Shown here piece after piece: positions 1 to 8,469 of a DNA stretch of 64,000 nucleotides (position 1 is its first letter; each line of letters begins with the position of its first letter). Source of the stretch: Psychrobacillus sp044762855 (GTDB taxonomy: Bacteria > Bacillota > Bacilli > Bacillales_A > Planococcaceae); contig NZ_JBIWFB010000002.1 in assembly GCF_044762855.1 (NCBI RefSeq), positions 534,077 to 598,076 of the forward strand. Reading direction: 5' to 3'. The notes under the pieces were generated by a model that searched no databases, was not told the origin of the DNA, and saw only the letters and a list, made by a program, of their open reading frames with translations. The position numbers were made by a program, and so were the translations under genes.

Positions 1-1
1 A

Positions 2-424
2 GAAGCATTATCTCAAGCAGGTTGGTTTGGAAGCACTTCGACAATTGAGTACATACCGGCCTTGCATGCAGACTTTATTTTTGTAAATCTCACTTCTTAC
101 TTTGGCTGGATTTTTGCGATTGGACTCGTTTTTATACTATCTTTATTCATCGCCAGAATCGTTGTAATTGCACGTAAAGTACATCATTCTTATGGGAAGT
201 TTCTACTCATTGGGGCAGTTTCTCTTTATAGCGTTCAACTTGTTACGAATATTGCAATGACCCTAGGGCTTCTCCCAATGATTTCTATGTCACTACCATT
301 TATTAGTTACGGCTTAATGCCTACTATATTCAATGCCTTTATAATCGGTGTCGTGCTAAGTGTATATCGACGGAAGGATTTAGTCGCTAGTGGTTTTAGA
401 GCAAATCCTGTTCATGTTAAATAA
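2..424 (+). CDS. FtsW/RodA/SpoVE-family protein, C-terminal part (cut by window edge)
   Basis: The reading frame is already open at base 2, so the start lies outside the window. The visible 140 residues carry the typical SEDS-family end: an IPALHADFIFV segment (family form IPxxxTDFIF), then membrane helices and the PFISYG motif (family form PFxSYGG), followed by a short basic tail. SEDS proteins are membrane glycan polymerases that build peptidoglycan with a partner penicillin-binding protein in division, elongation or spore cortex. Which of the three roles applies cannot be told from this part. The T-to-H change in the TDFIF motif is worth noting. The family call is firm. Confidence 0.88.
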   Translation, partial: EALSQAGWFGSTSTIEYIPALHADFIFVNLTSYFGWIFAIGLVFILSLFIARIVVIARKVHHSYGKFLLIGAVSLYSVQLVTNIAMTLGLLPMISMSLPFISYGLMPTIFNAFIIGVVLSVYRRKDLVASGFRANPVHVK

Positions 425-476
425 TCAATTGAAACCAAATCCCTCCTCACAACGACTAACTGGGTGGAGGTGGGAA

Positions 477-860
477 ATGAATAGAGTAATTGTATGTTTA
501 ATAATCATAACTTGTACTATTTATTTAACTGGATGCACTGGTGCGAAAACTGAAGTGACAGTTTCTAAAAATCCAGATGCAGAAGAAGTTTTACGGCTAG
601 ATCCAAATGCAGACTTTTTTCAATGGGAGGGGTTAATTTACCAAACTAATATTGACTGGGTGAATGAGATTGAACTCACGAAGCATGAGTTGGTTGGAGA
701 AATAGAAGAAATGTACGATAAGAGTAATTATTTTAGAGATGGAATGGCAAACAAACTACCAATAGGAACGAAGATTTTCTCGACAAAAGAGCGAAAAGAT
801 ATTTTATTGGTGGAAGACGAAGGGAAAACTAAAAAATACTTAGCACTCGTCGAAGGATAA
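477..860 (+). CDS. small putative lipoprotein, function unknown
   Basis: This encodes 127 residues. An ATG at 477 follows a GGTGGAGGTGGGA ribosome-binding site, which is better than the upstream in-frame starts. The N-terminus is a short hydrophobic signal ending in a lipobox (YLTGC, Cys about residue 18), so the mature protein should be lipid-anchored outside the membrane. The rest is acidic and soluble, with two short DPNAD/NPDAE-like repeats and a C-terminal segment KIFSTKERKDILLVEDEG, which resembles the end of small Bacillus lipoproteins of unknown function. It follows the SEDS gene by about 50 bp on the same strand and may be cotranscribed. No known family assigned. Confidence 0.75.
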   Translation: MNRVIVCLIIITCTIYLTGCTGAKTEVTVSKNPDAEEVLRLDPNADFFQWEGLIYQTNIDWVNEIELTKHELVGEIEEMYDKSNYFRDGMANKLPIGTKIFSTKERKDILLVEDEGKTKKYLALVEG

Positions 861-927
861 AGGGAGCATATGTCTCCCTTTGTGTCGTCATTATGTAAGA
901 GTGGAAACGAATTAATTGGATGTTCCA

Positions 928-1341
928 TTATAAACGATTCGTAGAAATCACTTGTATGGTAAAAGTCTGTTGGTCGATATGATTTTTTATCATCATATCG
1001 TTGAAAATCTGCAATACTTCTTGTTGTTGAGGCTCTGAAATTTCCTTTATATTATTTAGAATGATATCGAGCCTAATGTCATTGGAAGAATATAACTTTG
1101 CCGCAATGGAATAGTCGTATCCTGCTTTCTCCATTTCAATCCCCACTTGCTCAAAGAAACCCCCATCTGTATATAGATACTCTTGAACGTCATATAAAGC
1201 TTGTTCCTCTGCACTGGAAATTTGAAAAGGATGTTCACTTAGTTCTTTTTCTGAACCAGGTGGCTGAGGGTACATAAATAAAGCAACGAGCATTATTAGA
1301 AAGAACCCAACACTGCCCATAAGGCGATACCATTCCTTCAC
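928..1341 (-). CDS. hypothetical membrane-anchored protein
   Basis: This encodes 137 residues. The GTG at 1341 is preferred because AGGAGGGG sits 4 bases upstream, inside the reading frame of a longer alternative TTG start at 1368. It has one N-terminal transmembrane helix (about residues 8-24, GFFLIMLVALFMYP), then an extracytoplasmic domain that is mostly charged and mixed alpha/beta. It is convergent with the lipoprotein gene and has no close partner. I do not recognise the family. Role unknown. Confidence 0.65.
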   Translation of the reverse strand: MKEWYRLMGSVGFFLIMLVALFMYPQPPGSEKELSEHPFQISSAEEQALYDVQEYLYTDGGFFEQVGIEMEKAGYDYSIAAKLYSSNDIRLDIILNNIKEISEPQQQEVLQIFNDMMIKNHIDQQTFTIQVISTNRL

Positions 1342-1383
1342 ACTGCCCCTCCTATAGCGTTTATTCAATTATATGTTAGCTAA

Positions 1384-1569
1384 GTTGAGTTCATAACCAC
1401 TTGCAGCTTTTGGCCTTTCCACAACTTACTAATTTTTGCAGGAAAAGTAGAGATAAATACAGAATTATTGTTTAAAGAACAAATATATACATATGCGATT
1501 CTCAGAAGTATAACTGGTAGTAAATTTTTATATGATGGTGAAAATGCTAATTTAAGCATTGTTTCGTAA
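1384..1569 (+). pseudogene. short open fragment, possible gene remnant
   Basis: A 61-codon open stretch has no start codon and no ribosome-binding site, and ends at TAA 1567-1569. Its composition is protein-like (EINTELLFKEQIYTYAILRS, then a GSKFLYDGE segment), unlike the random frames beside it. It lies between two real genes. It may be the tail of a lost gene. Low confidence and no family. Confidence 0.25.
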
Positions 1570-1611
1570 AATAAGCGGTATGCATGCATAATTGAAAGGA
1601 GAGAATATTTG

Positions 1612-2493
1612 GTGGAAAGGCTGCAATTCATTCAAAATTATCGAGATGAGGAGCAATATAGAAAGAGTTTTTTTGAGCTAGCGAACGATGTTTTTGGTTT
1701 GAATTTCGAAAAATGGTTTGAAAACGGTTTTTGGGAAGAGCGTTACATACCTTTTTCATATGTGGATGAAAATAAAGTAATAGCAAATGTTTCCGTAAAT
1801 AGCCTAGATGTGATTATTGAAGGAAAACAATATAATGCAGTGCAAATTGGAACCGTTATGACTCATCCAGACTATAGAAACAAAGGACTTTCAAAAAGAT
1901 TAATGAACAAAGTTTTAGAGGAATACAAGAATACATATGATTTCATGTACCTTTTCGCTAATGATAGTGTATTAGATTTTTATCCGAAATTTGGTTTTGA
2001 ACGAGTCGAACAATATCAATATTCTATAAACTTTTCGTGCAATCAGAAACCTGAAAAGGAGCTTCGTAAACTAGATATAACAAATGAGGATGACATTCAT
2101 TTTATTTATCAATTTGCGAAAGAAAGAATACCAGTTTCTCAGCGTTTTGCAACTGTAAATGCACAAGGAATATTCATGTACTATTGTTTAAATGTTTTTT
2201 GTGATGATATTTATTATCATGACTCCGAGGAGGCAATGGTGATTTTTCAAAAAGATGAAAAGCAAATTGATATTTTCGATATTATAAGCAGAAAGCCAGT
2301 AAATGTAAACAATATATTAAATGATATTTCATGTGTAGAAACAAATAAGATAGTCTTTCATTACACTCCAGATTATGAAGGACTATTATTTGAAAGAAAT
2401 CTTATAAAGAGTGGGGGAACATTGTTTGTAAAAATGAACGGTTCAAATTATTTTCAAAAACAATTTAAGCATCCTATCACCTCTGAAGCTTAA
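1612..2493 (+). CDS. GNAT-family acetyltransferase, extended two-part form
   Basis: This encodes 293 residues. AAAGGAGAG lies 8 bases before the GTG at 1612; a TTG at 1609 is an equally possible start. Residues about 1-150 form a GNAT fold with the acetyl-CoA pyrophosphate loop HPDYRNKGLSKRLM (family Q/RxxGxG/A) and the FYPKFGFE strand near residue 125. The C-terminal 140 residues are a second domain with no visible motif, probably a degenerate GNAT or lipid-transfer-like half as in other long Bacillus GNATs. It transfers acetyl from acetyl-CoA to an unknown amine. It stands alone, upstream of three more GNAT-type genes. Confidence 0.82.
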   Translation: MERLQFIQNYRDEEQYRKSFFELANDVFGLNFEKWFENGFWEERYIPFSYVDENKVIANVSVNSLDVIIEGKQYNAVQIGTVMTHPDYRNKGLSKRLMNKVLEEYKNTYDFMYLFANDSVLDFYPKFGFERVEQYQYSINFSCNQKPEKELRKLDITNEDDIHFIYQFAKERIPVSQRFATVNAQGIFMYYCLNVFCDDIYYHDSEEAMVIFQKDEKQIDIFDIISRKPVNVNNILNDISCVETNKIVFHYTPDYEGLLFERNLIKSGGTLFVKMNGSNYFQKQFKHPITSEA

Positions 2494-2650
2494 ATGTCTG
2501 GCTAAGACTTCATTATATAAGGTTATTATTAACCTGTGAACGAAGGCTTACAAGAAATAATACATAAAATGTCGTTAAATAATAAATGATAAAAAAATTT
2601 TCTAGAGATGGAAGCTTAGTAATAAAGTTCTGTGTAGGAGGAAGTGGAAC

Positions 2651-3132
2651 TTGTACGAGATCAGACCCTTAAAAGACAATGAAAGAGACTTTTTACTGGA
2701 AATGCTTTATGAATCCATACACATAGAGGAAGAGAGAAAACCAAGCATAGAGGTACTTCTATATACAAATGAGTTAAAGAAGTACCATCAAAACTGGGGA
2801 AGAAAAGGTGATGCAGCATTAATTGCGATTGATCATACAGAATCTCCAGTAGGAGCGGTATGGTATAGATTATTTAGCGGTGAAGAACGAGGATATGGCT
2901 ATGTGAACGATAAGACCCCAGAGTTAGGAATTGCTATAAAAAAGAAGCAAGAGGGAAAGGTCTAGGAACTAAATTACTACAAGTAATTATGGAAGAAGCA
3001 AAAAACAATAACTATAAAACACTATCATTAAGTGTAGATATAGATAACTCTAATGCTATAAATCTCTATCGTAGATTAGGCTTTGTAGAAGTCGGTGGTG
3101 ATGGAACTTCCATCACGATGTTATTAGGTTGA
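2651..3132 (+). pseudogene. GNAT-family acetyltransferase, frameshifted
   Basis: The frame from TTG 2651 has AGGAGGAA at 2636-2643 and encodes the N-terminal GNAT half through ELGIAIKK, then ends at TAG 2963-2965. From 2938 the other half continues in the next frame as KEARGKGLGTKLLQ..., which is the acetyl-CoA loop, through NAINLYRRLGFVEVG to TGA 3130-3132. The frame break sits in a run of six A (2938-2943), where seven A would restore one frame. The product as written loses its cofactor-binding site. This could be a real mutation, an assembly error in a homopolymer, or slippage that makes some full-length protein. Confidence 0.8.
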
Positions 3133-3288
3133 ACAGCTTATATTAATTACATGCCTTATAAAGAAAGACTCATTTCAACAGAAGAGCTCTATCAATTACT
3201 CCTTATTTTAATTAAAATGAAAATTGAAACTAGCATTCTAAATAGGTTTATAAGACGGAAGAGAGAATGTTATATGGAGGAACCTACT

Positions 3289-3789
3289 TTGCTAGTAAGT
3301 ACAGGGAATGGGGTAAATGAAATGATAGAAAAAGATGGTTTTTTTATAAGTACGGATAAAAACTTTTTAGACGTTGAAGTTATTTATAATTTTTTGAGTA
3401 AGGAATCGTATTGGTTGAAGGGTACTACGAAGGAAATAGTAGAAGTGTCGATCAAAAATTCGATTATTTGTTATGGTATTTATGATGGAAATCCTGCCGA
3501 TGGATCTGCTAAACAAATTGGGTTCGCTCGTGTAGTGTCTGACCTTGTTCGTTTTTCTTGGTTAGGGGATGTTTTTGTACTTCCTGAATACAGAGGACGC
3601 GGGCTAAGTAAGTGGTTAATGCAAATAATTACTGAAAATCCAAAGCTAAAGGGAACTAGTTTTCAACTCGCAACAAAAGATGCACACACGCTATATGCCC
3701 AGTTTGGATTTAAGCCATTAGAACAACTTGAAAATAGAATGGCTAGACCTCTAGACTGGGATGCAATCAATGAAGCATATAAAAAATAA
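3289..3789 (+). CDS. GNAT-family acetyltransferase
   Basis: This encodes 166 residues from TTG 3289, which has GGAGG at 3277-3281 with 7-8 bases spacing. ATG 3322 is the alternative, giving the usual ~155-residue form, and the frame stays open back to 3151 without a better site. The GNAT core is clear: GDVFVLPEYRGRGLSKWLM is the acetyl-CoA loop and LYAQFGFKPLE the last strand. This is the YjdJ/Eis-like group of small Bacillus acetyltransferases with unknown substrates. It is the third GNAT in tandem, on the same strand as its neighbours, with about 150 bp from the frameshifted one. Confidence 0.82.
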   Translation: MLVSTGNGVNEMIEKDGFFISTDKNFLDVEVIYNFLSKESYWLKGTTKEIVEVSIKNSIICYGIYDGNPADGSAKQIGFARVVSDLVRFSWLGDVFVLPEYRGRGLSKWLMQIITENPKLKGTSFQLATKDAHTLYAQFGFKPLEQLENRMARPLDWDAINEAYKK

Positions 3790-3832
3790 GTAAGATTGTA
3801 CAATTGAGATTTACATAAAGGAAGAGATAAAG

Positions 3833-4378
3833 ATGTCAATGTATCAACGAGAATTCGAGGTTAATGGGGCTTGTTACATTATAAGACCTGCAATGAAGAA
3901 AGATGCAAAAGAATTATCTGAAATTAGAGTGCAAATTGATGGAGAGACTGAGAACCTCGATAGAGAAAAAGGGGAAGCTTACATAGACACCCTTGGTTTT
4001 GAAGAATTAATCAAAACGGATACGGAAAAAAGGAATAACCTTTTTCTAGTTGTTACTATGAACGGCAAGGTTGTCGGATTTTCAAGATGTGAGGGAAATC
4101 TCTTAAAACGATTTGCCCATAAAGTAGAATTTGGTGTTTGTGTCTTAAAAGATTATTGGGGCTACGGGATTGGAACGAATCTGTTAAAAGAATCTATTGC
4201 TTGGGCAGATTCAATTGAAATTACAAAAATGACGTTAACTGTTTTAGAAAAGAATGAAAAAGCAGTAAATCTCTATAAAAAAATTGGTTTTAAAATAGAA
4301 GGCGTATTAGAAAAAGATAAACTTCTTTCAGATGGGAAATACTATAATACGATTGTTATGGGGAGGTTTAATGGATAG
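3833..4378 (+). CDS. GNAT-family acetyltransferase, RimJ/RimL-like
   Basis: This encodes 181 residues from ATG 3833 with AAGGAAGAG just upstream. The GNAT motifs are in order: strand VEFGVCVLKDYWGYGIGTNLL (cofactor loop GYGIG at about residue 120) and NEKAVNLYKKIGFKIEG (late strand and helix). The IGFKIEGVLEKDK ending is typical of RimJ/RimL-type acetyltransferases that act on protein N-termini or small amines. The gene is followed at once by an intrinsic terminator, so it ends the GNAT series. The substrate is unknown. Confidence 0.87.
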   Translation: MSMYQREFEVNGACYIIRPAMKKDAKELSEIRVQIDGETENLDREKGEAYIDTLGFEELIKTDTEKRNNLFLVVTMNGKVVGFSRCEGNLLKRFAHKVEFGVCVLKDYWGYGIGTNLLKESIAWADSIEITKMTLTVLEKNEKAVNLYKKIGFKIEGVLEKDKLLSDGKYYNTIVMGRFNG

Positions 4379-4410
4379 AAATGGTTCTATGCAATGAAAA
4401 ATATCAGAGA

Positions 4411-4447
4411 AAACGATGTGCATCAAGCTAGTGCACATCGTTTTTGG
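4411..4447 (+). terminator. intrinsic terminator after GNAT gene
   Basis: A 12-bp perfect stem (AAACGATGTGCA, 4411-4422, with its complement at 4432-4443) encloses a 9-base loop and is followed by T residues. It lies 33 bp after the GNAT stop and faces the convergent uracil-DNA glycosylase gene. Confidence 0.85.
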
Positions 4448-4494
4448 TTATTCATAGGAAGTGAAACAAGCCATAATTATAAACGCTTCACAAT

Positions 4495-5073
4495 CTAAAG
4501 ATTTAAATGTTGAAATCGTTCTGCTACAAGCGTCAAATCTTCCAAAAACAAGGCGCGTAAGTTAGGACGACGTCTAATCGCAAGTGGATGGTATGCAACT
4601 GTAGTCGGAAATCCTCTTACATTGTGCCAGCTGCCTCGCAATGTTTTCACTTCGGCTTCAGGGTTTTGAAAAAAGGATTGGACCGCAACGTTGCCTAAGC
4701 AAAGAATAAGTTGAGGCTTTTTTTCTTTAAGCTGCTCTTCTAAATGTCCCATACAAATTCGACGCACCAACTCTTTGTCATATGCACGCACGGGTTTTCT
4801 TTTCAGAATAAAAGTAACGTACAAATCATCTATTTTCAAACCAGCTTCATTGGCTACTTCATGTAGTGTTTGCCGTGTTCCACAAATAAATGATTCACCT
4901 TCACTATTTTCACGTGCTCCGGGATTATCCAGAATAATCATAATCGGAGTTTTTGAATTCCCTTCACCCCAAACCATTCGTGTCCCATGTTTATAAAGAC
5001 CGCATTCCTGACAATCTACGAGATGATCGGGGGTCGGTTCCTCGGTCAGCATCTTTGGGCAGAAATTAGACAT
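4495..5073 (-). CDS. uracil-DNA glycosylase superfamily protein (family 4/5-like)
   Basis: This encodes 192 residues. It matches the UDG fold: a CxxC pair at residues 21 and 24, the first catalytic loop LDNPGARENSEGESFICG (family 4 form GEAPGxxExxxGxPFVG), Cys107 before a helix leading to LILCLGNVA, and the second loop YHPLAIRRRP with His162. Such enzymes cut uracil from DNA to start base-excision repair. The family 4 iron-sulphur cluster uses four Cys, but here the third is replaced (Lys91 where the family has KCRPP), so three remain at the expected sites. Its activity is inferred. It is convergent with the GNAT gene and ends about 50 bp from that terminator. Confidence 0.8.
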   Translation of the reverse strand: MSNFCPKMLTEEPTPDHLVDCQECGLYKHGTRMVWGEGNSKTPIMIILDNPGARENSEGESFICGTRQTLHEVANEAGLKIDDLYVTFILKRKPVRAYDKELVRRICMGHLEEQLKEKKPQLILCLGNVAVQSFFQNPEAEVKTLRGSWHNVRGFPTTVAYHPLAIRRRPNLRALFLEDLTLVAERFQHLNL

Positions 5074-5135
5074 TATGTTCAGCTCTCTTTTACTTTTATT
5101 TTCATTAAAGAAAGCTTTCCATAAATGGACGGATA

Positions 5136-6089
5136 TTAAACAGTTAATACATCATTCTTTAACTGCTGTTTTTGAATTATTTTATTAAATATAGCAGCCA
5201 GTACTTGCTGAAAAAGCATGCCAAAAACTACAGGCATTGCCACTTTTGGTGGGAAATATGTCGTAGCAACAATCACTCCAACGGCAATATTTCGCATACC
5301 GCCAACGAAAACAAAGGTTGTGACAATACTTGAGTCTTTCCAAATAAGTCGGCCGATTAGCATAGCAAAAGTATAACCCGATATTGCGAGCAAAAGTACA
5401 ACGAATATTACACCGATTAATTCCCATGTAATGTCTTTCAGATAAGGGGCCACGGCGCTGCTATTAATCATAACGACCGCAAAAAGGCTTAATTTTGAAA
5501 ACGGTGCTAAGTATTTTCCAAATTTATTTCGAACGGATCCTTTCGACACTTCATTCAGAATAATTCCTACAATGGAAGGAAGTACGATCATCCATAGTAA
5601 GTCGATGATAATTTTAGATGTATCGATTGCTATACTTTGACCTGCAATTATGTCTAATAATAAAGGAATAATGAAAGGAGATACTAAAGTATCTATCAAA
5701 ATAATCGATAAACTAAGCGGTAAATGCCCTTTACACATATTGACCCAAATAACACTTGTCACGCCAGTTGGGACAGCAACTGAAATAACATAACCGATCG
5801 TTAACAAATGATCATCAAAAATAATAAGGGATAAGAAGTAAGCCCAAATAGGCATCAAAATATGTAAAAATGCAATGCTAAATAAAATGGTTTTCGGATA
5901 TGTAGTAAAAACCTTAATATCGTTAAACTTCATACTAAGACTGCTAGAAAAAGTCATGAAGGCAAATAGCCAAGGAACTAAAAATAGCAGATGACCACCC
6001 ACATCTTCCAGTAACACACCTAGTACTAAGCTTAAAGGTGTTAACACAGCCATCCATCTTTGAATAAAAAAATTGAACTTTTCAAGCAA
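5136..6089 (-). CDS. bile acid:sodium symporter-family (BASS/SBF) transporter
   Basis: This encodes 317 residues starting at TTG 6089 after GGTAGGAAG. About ten hydrophobic helices fill the protein. The SBF pattern is visible: FSSSLSMKFND near residue 50, GYVISVAVPTGVTSVIWVNM near 100-120 and FVGGMRNIAVGVIVATTYFPP near 265-290. BASS proteins carry organic anions with sodium; relatives carry pantoate or pyruvate, and the ACR3 group exports arsenite. No ArsR or ArsC gene lies nearby and the ACR3 Cys is not evident, so an organic-anion substrate is more likely. It stands alone, divergent from the methyltransferase. Confidence 0.86.
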   Translation of the reverse strand: MLEKFNFFIQRWMAVLTPLSLVLGVLLEDVGGHLLFLVPWLFAFMTFSSSLSMKFNDIKVFTTYPKTILFSIAFLHILMPIWAYFLSLIIFDDHLLTIGYVISVAVPTGVTSVIWVNMCKGHLPLSLSIILIDTLVSPFIIPLLLDIIAGQSIAIDTSKIIIDLLWMIVLPSIVGIILNEVSKGSVRNKFGKYLAPFSKLSLFAVVMINSSAVAPYLKDITWELIGVIFVVLLLAISGYTFAMLIGRLIWKDSSIVTTFVFVGGMRNIAVGVIVATTYFPPKVAMPVVFGMLFQQVLAAIFNKIIQKQQLKNDVLTV

Positions 6090-6231
6090 ATGAACTTCCT
6101 ACCTTCTAACATAGTGTGTGTTCATTATACACCTGACAATTAGAAAATAGAGAGATTAATATATTAAAAAAGGAATTTTAAAAGGAGATGGAGAATATTA
6201 CATATTAGTTCAAAAAATGGGGTGGAATTGT

Positions 6232-7041
6232 ATGAGCAACATAATAAGCTACTATAATCTATTTGATGAGTGGGGTAGACTTGATAGAGAACCAATTGAG
6301 TTCCAAGTAAATTGGCATTATATAAAAAAATATTTACCTGGGGATGGTCGAGTATTAGATAATGGAGCAGGCCCTGGAAAATATTCCATGAAGCTTGCTG
6401 AAGAAGGTTTTCAAGTGACCTTAACCGATCTAACACCAAAATTAGTGGAGATTGCCAAAGATAAAGTAATAGAATTGGGTTTGGAAAAGCAATTTGAAGG
6501 TTTATATTCCGCTGATGCTAGAGAACTTAAAATGTTGAAGAATGAACAGTTCGATGCATCATTAATGCTCGGACCGATGTATCATTTGCAAGAAGAAAAA
6601 GATCGTATAAAAGCAGTGCAAGAATTACATAGAGTGACCAAAAAGAATGGGCTTGTTTTTGTGGCCTTTATGCCAAGAACTAGGCATATCTTTAACTCAC
6701 TATTAACACCAGACAATTGGAAACCGAATAATAAGATGGATTCGATTAATCAATTCACGCAAACAGGTTGCTTTAACCATGCAGATGAAAATCGTTTTAC
6801 TGGTGCCTACTATTTTAATATAAAAGATATTAATCCTTTTATGGAAACTCATGGATTTGAACATATACAATTGATAGGTTCAAATGTTGGCACAATCTTA
6901 ACCAATGATAGTTGGAATTACTGGAGAGATAAAGGAGAACAAGAGTTACAAAAGGTAATAGATTTAATTATTGAAAAAGGAGCAGATCCATATATACTGG
7001 GGATTTCTTCTCATTTACTTTATATTGGAAGAAAAAGATAA
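6232..7041 (+). CDS. class I SAM-dependent methyltransferase
   Basis: This encodes 269 residues. ATG 6232 follows GGGGTGG by about 6 bases and is preferred over the ATG at 6217, which overlaps that site. The SAM-binding motif is VLDNGAGPGKYSMKLAEEG (motif I, near residue 40), with LTDLTPKLVEIAKDK as motif II, ADARELKML as motif III and a YHL segment (residues about 115) typical of Bacillus YodH/YqeM-like methyltransferases. The substrate is unknown. It is followed after 38 bp by a small membrane protein on the same strand, perhaps cotranscribed. Confidence 0.88.
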   Translation: MSNIISYYNLFDEWGRLDREPIEFQVNWHYIKKYLPGDGRVLDNGAGPGKYSMKLAEEGFQVTLTDLTPKLVEIAKDKVIELGLEKQFEGLYSADARELKMLKNEQFDASLMLGPMYHLQEEKDRIKAVQELHRVTKKNGLVFVAFMPRTRHIFNSLLTPDNWKPNNKMDSINQFTQTGCFNHADENRFTGAYYFNIKDINPFMETHGFEHIQLIGSNVGTILTNDSWNYWRDKGEQELQKVIDLIIEKGADPYILGISSHLLYIGRKR

Positions 7042-7079
7042 AGAATTATTTTTAATAAAATTCAAATGAGGTTAATGTA

Positions 7080-7355
7080 ATGGGGATATTTTTTGAAAAA
7101 GTGGAAAGAAAGAAGCATACAAAACCAGTTCTTATTATTAAAACCTTGCTAATTGTTGTGATGATCAGTAGTTTGGTATTAGCTATTGCTAATGAAATAG
7201 ATATTTTTTATGTAAAAATTGTTTTGATGCTTAGTGGAGTAGCGTTTATAGTGGATGGAATTGAAAGTTACTTTAGAAAAGAAGATAAAAAAGTCTATTT
7301 ATTCGAATTTAGCATTGCGGCCGGAATGTTCTTATTTGCAGCTTCACTTGGGTAG
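7080..7355 (+). CDS. small three-helix membrane protein
   Basis: This encodes 91 residues from ATG 7080, with GAGG at 7069-7072. It has three hydrophobic helices (about 20-38, 45-60, 74-90), a basic N-terminus and the segment IVDGIESYFRKEDKKVY between helices 2 and 3. The arrangement recalls DUF3953-like Bacillus proteins, whose role is unknown. I do not assign a function. Confidence 0.6.
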   Translation: MGIFFEKVERKKHTKPVLIIKTLLIVVMISSLVLAIANEIDIFYVKIVLMLSGVAFIVDGIESYFRKEDKKVYLFEFSIAAGMFLFAASLG

Positions 7356-7492
7356 TAAATAGAAAAGGAGAAGAACAATTGGGTAAATGAATTAGAGATT
7401 AAAATAGAGCTGCTTAAATATGTTCAAAAACACGGTAAACTTTAATGAGCATGTGAAACTATCTTTATATAAGTAAAACAGGGGGTTGTTAG

Positions 7493-7654
7493 ATGCTTTA
7501 TTATATGGTTACTTGTCTATTTTGCAAAAAGGAGTTCAAGCTTTACGACAATGATCCGCAGTATAAAAAGTTTAAACGTAACATGAAAGGAAAGTTTTCA
7601 TGTTCTTCATGTAAGGAAAGAATCGAAAGTGATGCAAGAAAAATGAGATTTTGA
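7493..7654 (+). CDS. small zinc-ribbon protein, YlaI-like (DUF2197)
   Basis: This encodes 53 residues from ATG 7493, with GGGGG 7-8 bases upstream. Two CxxC pairs (CLFC near residue 8 and CSSC near residue 37) flank a basic middle section, and the protein ends in RIESDARKMRF. This is the layout of the short YlaI/DUF2197 proteins, which should bind one zinc ion. Their role is not known. It is surrounded by small genes and remnants. The call rests on the CxxC layout, the length and the ribosome-binding site. Confidence 0.7.
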   Translation: MLYYMVTCLFCKKEFKLYDNDPQYKKFKRNMKGKFSCSSCKERIESDARKMRF

Positions 7655-7683
7655 GAAAGAGCGATGTGAGCTAAATTGTTTGA

Positions 7684-7881
7684 AGGACTGATTTTATATT
7701 AGGGGCAACTGGTTTTTTAGGTTCTTTATTTGGATTGACTACTGAGATGCCTAATGTATTCGTACAAGGTACTTCACGTTATTCCAAAGAGAGTGGCGCT
7801 GTTGAACCGGACTATATCGCGGATAATCCCATAGATGCAGTAAAATGGATTGTAAATGATTTAAACATAACTAATGAATAA
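7684..7881 (+). pseudogene. C-terminal remnant of a lost protein (possibly S41-peptidase-like)
   Basis: The frame is open from 7684 (after TGA 7681-7683) to TAA 7879-7881 with no start codon and no ribosome-binding site. It encodes 65 residues. The segment TTEMPNVFVQGTSRYSKESG followed by a VEPDY motif and NPIDAVKWIV reads like the last strand and helix of an S41-type protease or a related beta-rich domain, where a PDxx motif follows a peptide-binding strand. The rest of the gene is absent from the upstream sequence. The family guess is weak; that it is a coding remnant is more likely. Confidence 0.45.
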
Positions 7882-7941
7882 GGCCAGCTCTTTCTATGGA
7901 GTGAAAAACTAATTATTTAAAATAGGAGGCTTAGAAATTCA

Positions 7942-8373
7942 TTGCATCCAACAGAATTAATGGAATTTATGATGGTGGGAGTGGTCTTACTAGTTATTTT
8001 ATTTATTTCTTTTCTTTTGAAAGGCAAATGGAGAAAAGTGACTCTAGGATTGGCTCTTGTTTATCTACTGTCATATGGTGTTTTTTATGCTTCTAGACCT
8101 TATTGGATTGATTTTCAAATTGAAAACAAAGTTGGCTATTTAAATATGTATTTGAAAGAACAGTATCCAGAAGAAAAATGGGAATTTCGGACAGTGCCTC
8201 ATCGTGAAGATGGCTATAAGCATCTGAATCCTTATAATATAGAAGTAATATTCGAAACGGAACCAGAAGTAAAATACAACTATTTTGTTGATGATAAAGA
8301 GAATATTATCCAAGTTGGTTATTCGATTCCAAGTGAATTTAAAAGTGATTTATTACATTTAGAAGTGGATTAA
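7942..8373 (+). CDS. hypothetical membrane protein with extracellular domain
   Basis: This encodes 143 residues from TTG 7942, with TAGGAGG at 7923-7929. The spacing of about 12 bases is long but there is no other start. Two hydrophobic helices (about 9-26 and 33-50) are followed by a soluble domain (NKVGYLNMYLKEQYPEEKWE, then paired beta strands ending in FKSDLLHLEVD). Similar small proteins (DUF3139-type) occur in Bacillus, with no known role. It is probably membrane-anchored with the domain outside. Confidence 0.6.
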   Translation: MHPTELMEFMMVGVVLLVILFISFLLKGKWRKVTLGLALVYLLSYGVFYASRPYWIDFQIENKVGYLNMYLKEQYPEEKWEFRTVPHREDGYKHLNPYNIEVIFETEPEVKYNYFVDDKENIIQVGYSIPSEFKSDLLHLEVD

Positions 8374-8469
8374 AAAGAATTTTTAATATGTTGAAATGAA
8401 AGAAAAAATATTCGTTATAGATTTCACAATTCTAAATGTACGAGAAAATATTTTGAAGGAGTAAATTGA

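Noticed and set aside
1380..1631. Open frame on the minus strand opposite the GNAT start
   Set aside because: No ribosome-binding site or motif; it overlaps a clear gene start.
5136..6089. Arsenite exporter
   Set aside because: No ars genes nearby and no ACR3-type Cys seen; the general BASS call is safer.
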